A DNA stretch of 64,000 nt, from contig WHVD01000105.1 of NCBI GenBank assembly GCA_015178975.1, positions 62,001-126,000 of the forward strand, read 5' to 3'. This document shows, piece by piece, positions 58,961 through 64,000 of the stretch. The stretch comes from Hysterangium stoloniferum. Its lineage: Eukaryota; Basidiomycota; Agaricomycetes; Hysterangiales; Hysterangiaceae. The translations under genes and the position numbers were made by a program. Positions within the stretch are counted from its first letter, which is position 1. The number at the start of each line of letters is the position of its first letter. The notes beneath the pieces are model-generated. The model worked only from the letters and a program-made list of their open reading frames with translations, did no database searches and had not been told where the DNA came from.

Positions 58961-60050
58961 GGCTTTCCTCCTCTATTGCGTGGTGTTTTGGGATGATTTA
59001 CCCCTATCGGATGTCTTTCCAGATATAATTGCATCGGGTGTAAAGGCACCCGAGGTCAACTCCCTCCGCTGAAAGACTACCAGCTACTCATTAATTATCA
59101 ACGAAGCTCATAAAAAATCCGAGTCACGCACATCAAGTCACATACCGAGTTCTCAAGTTACAAATACGACTCTATTGCCCTAAAGCTATTAGCCAGCTTT
59201 ATATGTTCGCAATAAACCCCCATGTTCAGCGTGCCTCGGGTAATTTGTTCCGAGGTCGACCTGATATACTTTTATTTGACGAAAATTTGCCATTTTAAAC
59301 CACGACAGAGTGCACAGGTGAGTCCACTGCTCCTCAAGTATTCGAATGGTATTCTTGGCGTGTGTAGATAGGCTGGAACATCTTCTGGATAAACAATATC
59401 ACCTTGTGACATTGGACTAGATTTAAGCAAATTAAAAATTGTGAGCTGCGAGACTTGTGACTTAGAAGTTCAGTCCGACTGAGAGTACCCATTGAGTCCG
59501 AACCCAAGAATCTGAAAAAGAAAAACAGAACGTGATATTCAGGTTTGACTCCAATTAGCATAATTAAGGAATTATTAAAATGGGATCCTCGTGGAATGCT
59601 GAAACGAAGCGCCTGAGGCTGTACCTATTAAGCATTGCCCATGGATAGCATCTACTGCATTTACATATTTTATCCATGGAGATCTCACGTCTGAACTGAC
59701 GGGAAAGCTGGATTGGCCTGAAATACAGCAATCAAGAACTGAGAAGTTCCCACATTATGCGGTGACAGCTTGTCAATGCATTCCCAGCTGCCACATGTGT
59801 TGTCTGCAGTATGCGATCTGATGAAGGCAAGGAATATTGGTAAGCAATTAGTAAAGTAACTTGAGAGTATCCTGGCTGTAATATTTGAAAAGGACGAGTA
59901 GGCATTCAAGTCATTTAATGGGAAACGAAGGAACAGTGGGTATCCTGTAGGAGCGCAGCTTCAAAGCTATGGGTGAACATTGACTCTCCGGCTAACTGCC
60001 CATTAAAAGGGCAGCATTCCATTCCGGTTTGAGGATGACTCCTATAACCA

Positions 60051-61940
60051 ATGTCAACTTCCAAGGAGATAACTCTGAACGGGGAATATATCATACCCCT
60101 CCTACAAGGGGTTGAGTGCATAGAACGACAGGATATCAATGAGACGAGAATGAGGGAAATATTGCAGATGAAACTTCGAGAACGATGGAGCTGTCTGGAA
60201 CATGGACAAGGTTTATGTTCCCGATCACCTGAAGACGACGAGCACATACTACAGTCTGAAGAAGACGTACAGGTGTGGGTGAAAGAATGGGTGTGAAAAA
60301 TGAAATATGCTTCTCACATACACTTTTGACAAACATCGTGCTTTCAGTGCCAAGGAGAGAGAAATTGCCATGACCCCCCGACAATTATTAAGATGCGAGG
60401 GGGGTCCACCAATACGACATCAAATCTCGGTGCATATCAGAGCCATAATATCGACTGGGGAGGGGGCTCACTTCCTGAGAGCTCATCTTCAAGTATTAAA
60501 ATTGGCCCAGGATATTTCTTAGGAGTCGGTTTGGAAGGATTGGAATGAAAGTGCTGTTCAACGCAAAGAAGGTTTCGCTGATGGCAAAGTTGACGCTATA
60601 CAAGCGAATGGCGCGTGGATACGGAGACGACAAGGGCTTTAACAAGGTTCTACAAAGGTATATTACGCTGAAGAGACTGGGAATAGTCATTCAAGAGAGC
60701 ATTGATTTGATGAGGTAGGGCCACAACATGGCAATCATTAAACACCGAACATACTTAGTCAATGCTTGTAGACCTATATACCCACTCCGAATTCGACAAC
60801 AGGCATTAGGGGGGTGCTATATTTCAAGTGTTATACAGCGGCGGAAGGGAGGACACACTGACAAACTGATAGTATCTTTGGGTTCGGCCTTCCTCTGGCG
60901 TCCCGGCGCTCGATCGTCGGGTGTAGATCGGCGATCAGCTTCAATTACGACTTTACAATGCTGTCATAAAATTAATGAGGTTTAATCGACATTTATTCTT
61001 CAAATCGCCGGATATTTGCCATCCCCCTGCAATCCACCTCCCTTCCTCCTTAAGCACCTTGCGGTTATCATGAACATGACTTATCACGTGCATCAACTGT
61101 CTGTAGTGGAGCTCACTGCGATCAGAGGTTTCATTGAATTCTGGGTACAACCGTGCGTGGCGATATCACATCCTTTCATCCTGCCCCACCAAAACCACAA
61201 TAGAAAGAATTACCCACACCGACTGTCCTTCTATGAGTCTCCTATACAGCTCCTCATATGTTGCATCCACCAAGATGCGTGGTTTCGAGATATTGCTGGT
61301 GATGTATTGAAAGTGGTAGTGGACGACATAACCCTCGAGATAGCGTCCTTGACACTTCACATCGATGAGAACACGTCACATTCACTGTGGCGCGATATAT
61401 TTCCCTAGAAACCTTCTTCGATGACAGCACACTTTGCCTGGATCATATCAACCAGCTGGATGTGGTTTCCTCGCTCAATGAGCCCCTCCTAAGGTGTGTT
61501 GAGATTGTGTTACCTTCCAGAATCATCTCATATCCTCCCCATCACAATATCTTACCAGTCTGATTCTAACACACATGTGTCCAAATTCGTGGTTCCTGTG
61601 ATTAGGCAAACGACTAATCGAGGTCACTCTGAAGCTGATAGCTGCGTCTTACGACATCAATTCCGCGTGTACCACAGTGTGCAACCTCAATATCGTCCCC
61701 ATTCTCGCCCGTCTTCTTCCACTTTGTGACGCAATGCGCGGCTCAATTACCGATCAAAACCTCGGTGCTTCCCTTGAACGGGTGGCTGTCGCGGCTCATT
61801 CCTTTGTGTCATCGCCACACCTTTCACCGGTCTGTGCGTACCATCTAATCCAACATCCATATTAGTGTGGGAGGACCATGAATAGCGTGCTGATGCTCTT
61901 GTTCCATCCATTCCGCACGCACTATGTCTCTTGGATAGCA
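60051..61940 (+). pseudogene. Gene X copy L, all exons traceable, several deletions
   Basis: ATG at 60051 opens MSTSKEITLNGEY. A 42-nt in-frame deletion removes the EWLQPLVSPAIL region (LLQGVE joined to CIERQD), then WSCLEHGQGLCSRSPEDDEH. Intron 1 ends CTTTCAG. Exon 2 has ERNCHDPPTIIKMRGG, a one-base change in the VGLERIG region and ESIDLMR. Intron 2 is GTAGGGCC...GCTTGTAG. Exon 3 is normal to ASIT and then loses coding sequence near 60950 (frame ends at TAA). Exon 4 (CCIHQDAWFRDIAGDVLKVVV) and exon 5 (RLIEVTLKLIAASYD) follow. Inverted partner of copy K. Confidence 0.78.
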
Positions 61941-62539
61941 CTGATACACTATCCGAACCAGGAAGAAGATAGTACTAGTACTCTTTCCTTCACTCGCCTT
62001 GTGGCGATATTTCTCATTTATGTAAAGCTACATACAGTGCATATAGTCACTTATGACCGCCTTTGTGTGCCTGGAAGCTTCTCGTTGATGCTATGCGCAC
62101 GTTGATATCACCCTCAGAAGTTTCACAGAAGGCAGCGTGTCAGTTAGTTGGGATAGCATGAATCTAGTCATTGAATACCAGAAAGACAACACCCGCAGCT
62201 CACTAATCCATGCCGAGGGTCAGATTCACGTAATCTTCAAAATCTATGTTCAATATCCTGATTGGCTATCGTGGGGCACAACCTCTGCAATGCAAGGAGG
62301 AGCCTTTAAAACATACAGCGACTGCGTTGGGCGCATTCTATTAAGTATTTACCTTCATTCGAAACATCCACTCGATGCTGGAGCGCCTCCCTCCCATGGG
62401 ATCAGATTTGAGGACAAAGACAAGGCGAATATTGCAAAAAGGTCAACCAGCATCAAAAGCACTTTTGAGAGCGCTATAAGGTATACCTTATGCGTAGCTA
62501 TACAGGAAGACGTGCGAGGAAGCCAGAGGCGATGACCAC

Positions 62540-63060
62540 TTGATAGCAAACGGGTCTAAATTAGGTATAGGAAGGTTAACGGTTGACAGGCCTGTATATC
62601 TCCGATATTCTGTGACCGCGGTTTGAAGGAGGAAAATGAAGAGGAAGAAGCCCCAAAGACACGGGATGTCTTGAAGAAGACGAAGCATCGGTAAATTGGT
62701 ATTTGATTCGGGCCGCTCACGGAAGGCCTCGTAATCTAGAATGCGCGCCTGGACATGGTGTAGCGTCTGGAACAGCCTGGAGCATCCCAGATAGCCGTTC
62801 TTCCTCCTAGCGCCTGAAACCATTGTAGTGATGAGTTCTCAATTCGAACAAGTCTTTTCTTTGATTTAAACGGATCCCTTTTGAGCACCTGGCTGGATTG
62901 GTGATGCTATTACCACAACAAGCAACTGAATGAGACATAATGTCGTCATTATCGAGGTGAATACGGTCCTCGGCGCCGGAGCACATTTTGCCATCTCTTA
63001 CCCAACTTTGTACGATTCCTGGCGATTCAGAGTTTTCGTTAGTATGTATCTAGGTTTGTT
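62540..63060 (-). repeat. Module Z copy 9
   Basis: Convergent with X copy L. The - frame carries SPGIVQSWVRDGKMCSGAED, then QVLKRDPFKSKKRLVR and SSLQWFQALGG. Best-preserved Z core beside 22880-23500. Confidence 0.5.
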
Positions 63061-63189
63061 GACCTCATCGCGTGGGATTAAAGGGACTATACCCCAGGTT
63101 AGGCCACCAGCCACTCTTGAATTGACAAAGATACATAAAATGCCAGTCAGGCACGTCAAGTGAGATACCCAGCTGTCAACTTCTGAACT

Positions 63190-64000
63190 TGTATATAATA
63201 ATCAAGTTAATTATGTACTAATACACATCGGCAAGTTTCAAGGCATTAAATATATCCTGTTTACACAAGATATTAACAAAAGTAGGGTGATAGAAATATA
63301 AAATAGCACGATAAGTCACACGAGTAGGATATTACTTATGCTGTTTTCATCATGAACCTTGCAGGTCCAGGACGGGAAATGAGGAGCAAAACCATGATAC
63401 CATTCAATCATGAGGGGTTCCCCATTACTCCGCTCATAAGGACCGGGTAATACTAATTCTGGCGTACGTAATTATGACTGAATATAGATTACATGCACAA
63501 TTTGTTAATGAAAACCTGACGGACTCGCCACAAACAGGCATGTTTACTTTCTACGCCAATTAGCCCAAGTAAAGAATTATAAAAATGGGATCCTCGTTGG
63601 AATTCTGACAGAATTGAACACGAAGCGGATGCTTCCGCTAAATATAGCCGGAGTGGCGGGGCTAGTACCTGAGAAGCGTTGTCATGGATAGCATCCACTG
63701 CATTTCAATATTCTATCAATTGACATGTCACTTCTCAACTAACGTAAGAGATTAATTCCCAAAACTCTCGCGCTCGAGAAGTCGGAAGTTGCCACATTAT
63801 GCGGAACTGCGATATCTGCTCTCTGCCGTATACAATCTGTTGAAGACCAAGGGATTGGTATATACCATAGTGAGAGAACTTGAGACAATCCTGGAGCATG
63901 TATGAATGAAGGCGGTTGAGGCTTGAGGTTGTGTAAAAGGAAGGAATGAATAGCTGGGTATCCTGTACAAAGCACCGCCACAATGCGATACCTTGAAATT
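63190..64000. repeat. Array flank with module Y (63480-63720), continuing past the window
   Basis: 63190-63420 matches 23820-24050 directly and 37040-37240 inverted. 63430-64000 is the inverted partner of 40690-41080 and 29100-29400. Y on + reads KWDPRWNSDRIEHEADASA before a deletion. The duplicated array clearly extends beyond position 64000. Confidence 0.45.

Overview
The window reads as nuclear DNA of a filamentous fungus, most likely a basidiomycete of the Agaricomycetes. The reasons are short GT-AG introns of about 50 to 105 nt, an HARBI1/DDE_4-type transposase and a DUF6818-like Myb/SANT protein of the kind common in those fungi, a fungal Tc1/mariner element, and many LTR-retrotransposon remnants. 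No rRNA, tRNA, CRISPR array or ordinary housekeeping gene was recognised. The species is not identifiable by eye.

Layout. (1) Positions 1-7.3 kb hold a nest of mobile elements: a Harbinger-like element (Myb/SANT gene on +, DDE_4 transposase on -), interrupted by a Tc1/mariner element (2845-6383), which is itself interrupted by a solo LTR (3745-5657). A related solo LTR (1173-2594) lies between the two Harbinger genes. (2) From about 7.8 kb to the right edge, nearly everything is a mosaic of duplicated, inverted and broken copies of one locus. Its core is a five-exon gene of unknown function, here called X. I count at least fifteen X copies or fragments on both strands. Only one, at 25644-27623 on -, can be read from ATG to stop with all four introns spliced (566 aa). 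The others carry stops, frameshifts, deletions, exon duplications or insertions. (3) Two further modules travel with X: Y, lying 5' of X, and Z, convergent with the X 3' end. (4) Younger insertions punctuate the array: a 4.4-kb LTR retrotransposon without pol (17196-21639), solo LTRs at 8722-9032 and 50380-50575, insertions at 11936-12295 and 15308-15681, and a 5'-LTR-plus-leader fragment at 32749-34172.

Large inverted repeats organise the array: about 8.0-16.6 kb pairs with 45.9-51.0 kb, 22.9-25.1 kb pairs with 36.0-37.9 kb, and 40.7-45.8 kb pairs with 58.6-64.0 kb. Direct copies also occur (10.5-14.6 kb with 25.6-29.0 kb; 31.5-32.7 kb with 38.6-39.8 kb). It looks like a repeat-rich, rearranging compartment in which a lineage-specific gene family is being duplicated and destroyed. 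The function of X, Y and Z is not known to me, and nothing in the sequence supports naming one.
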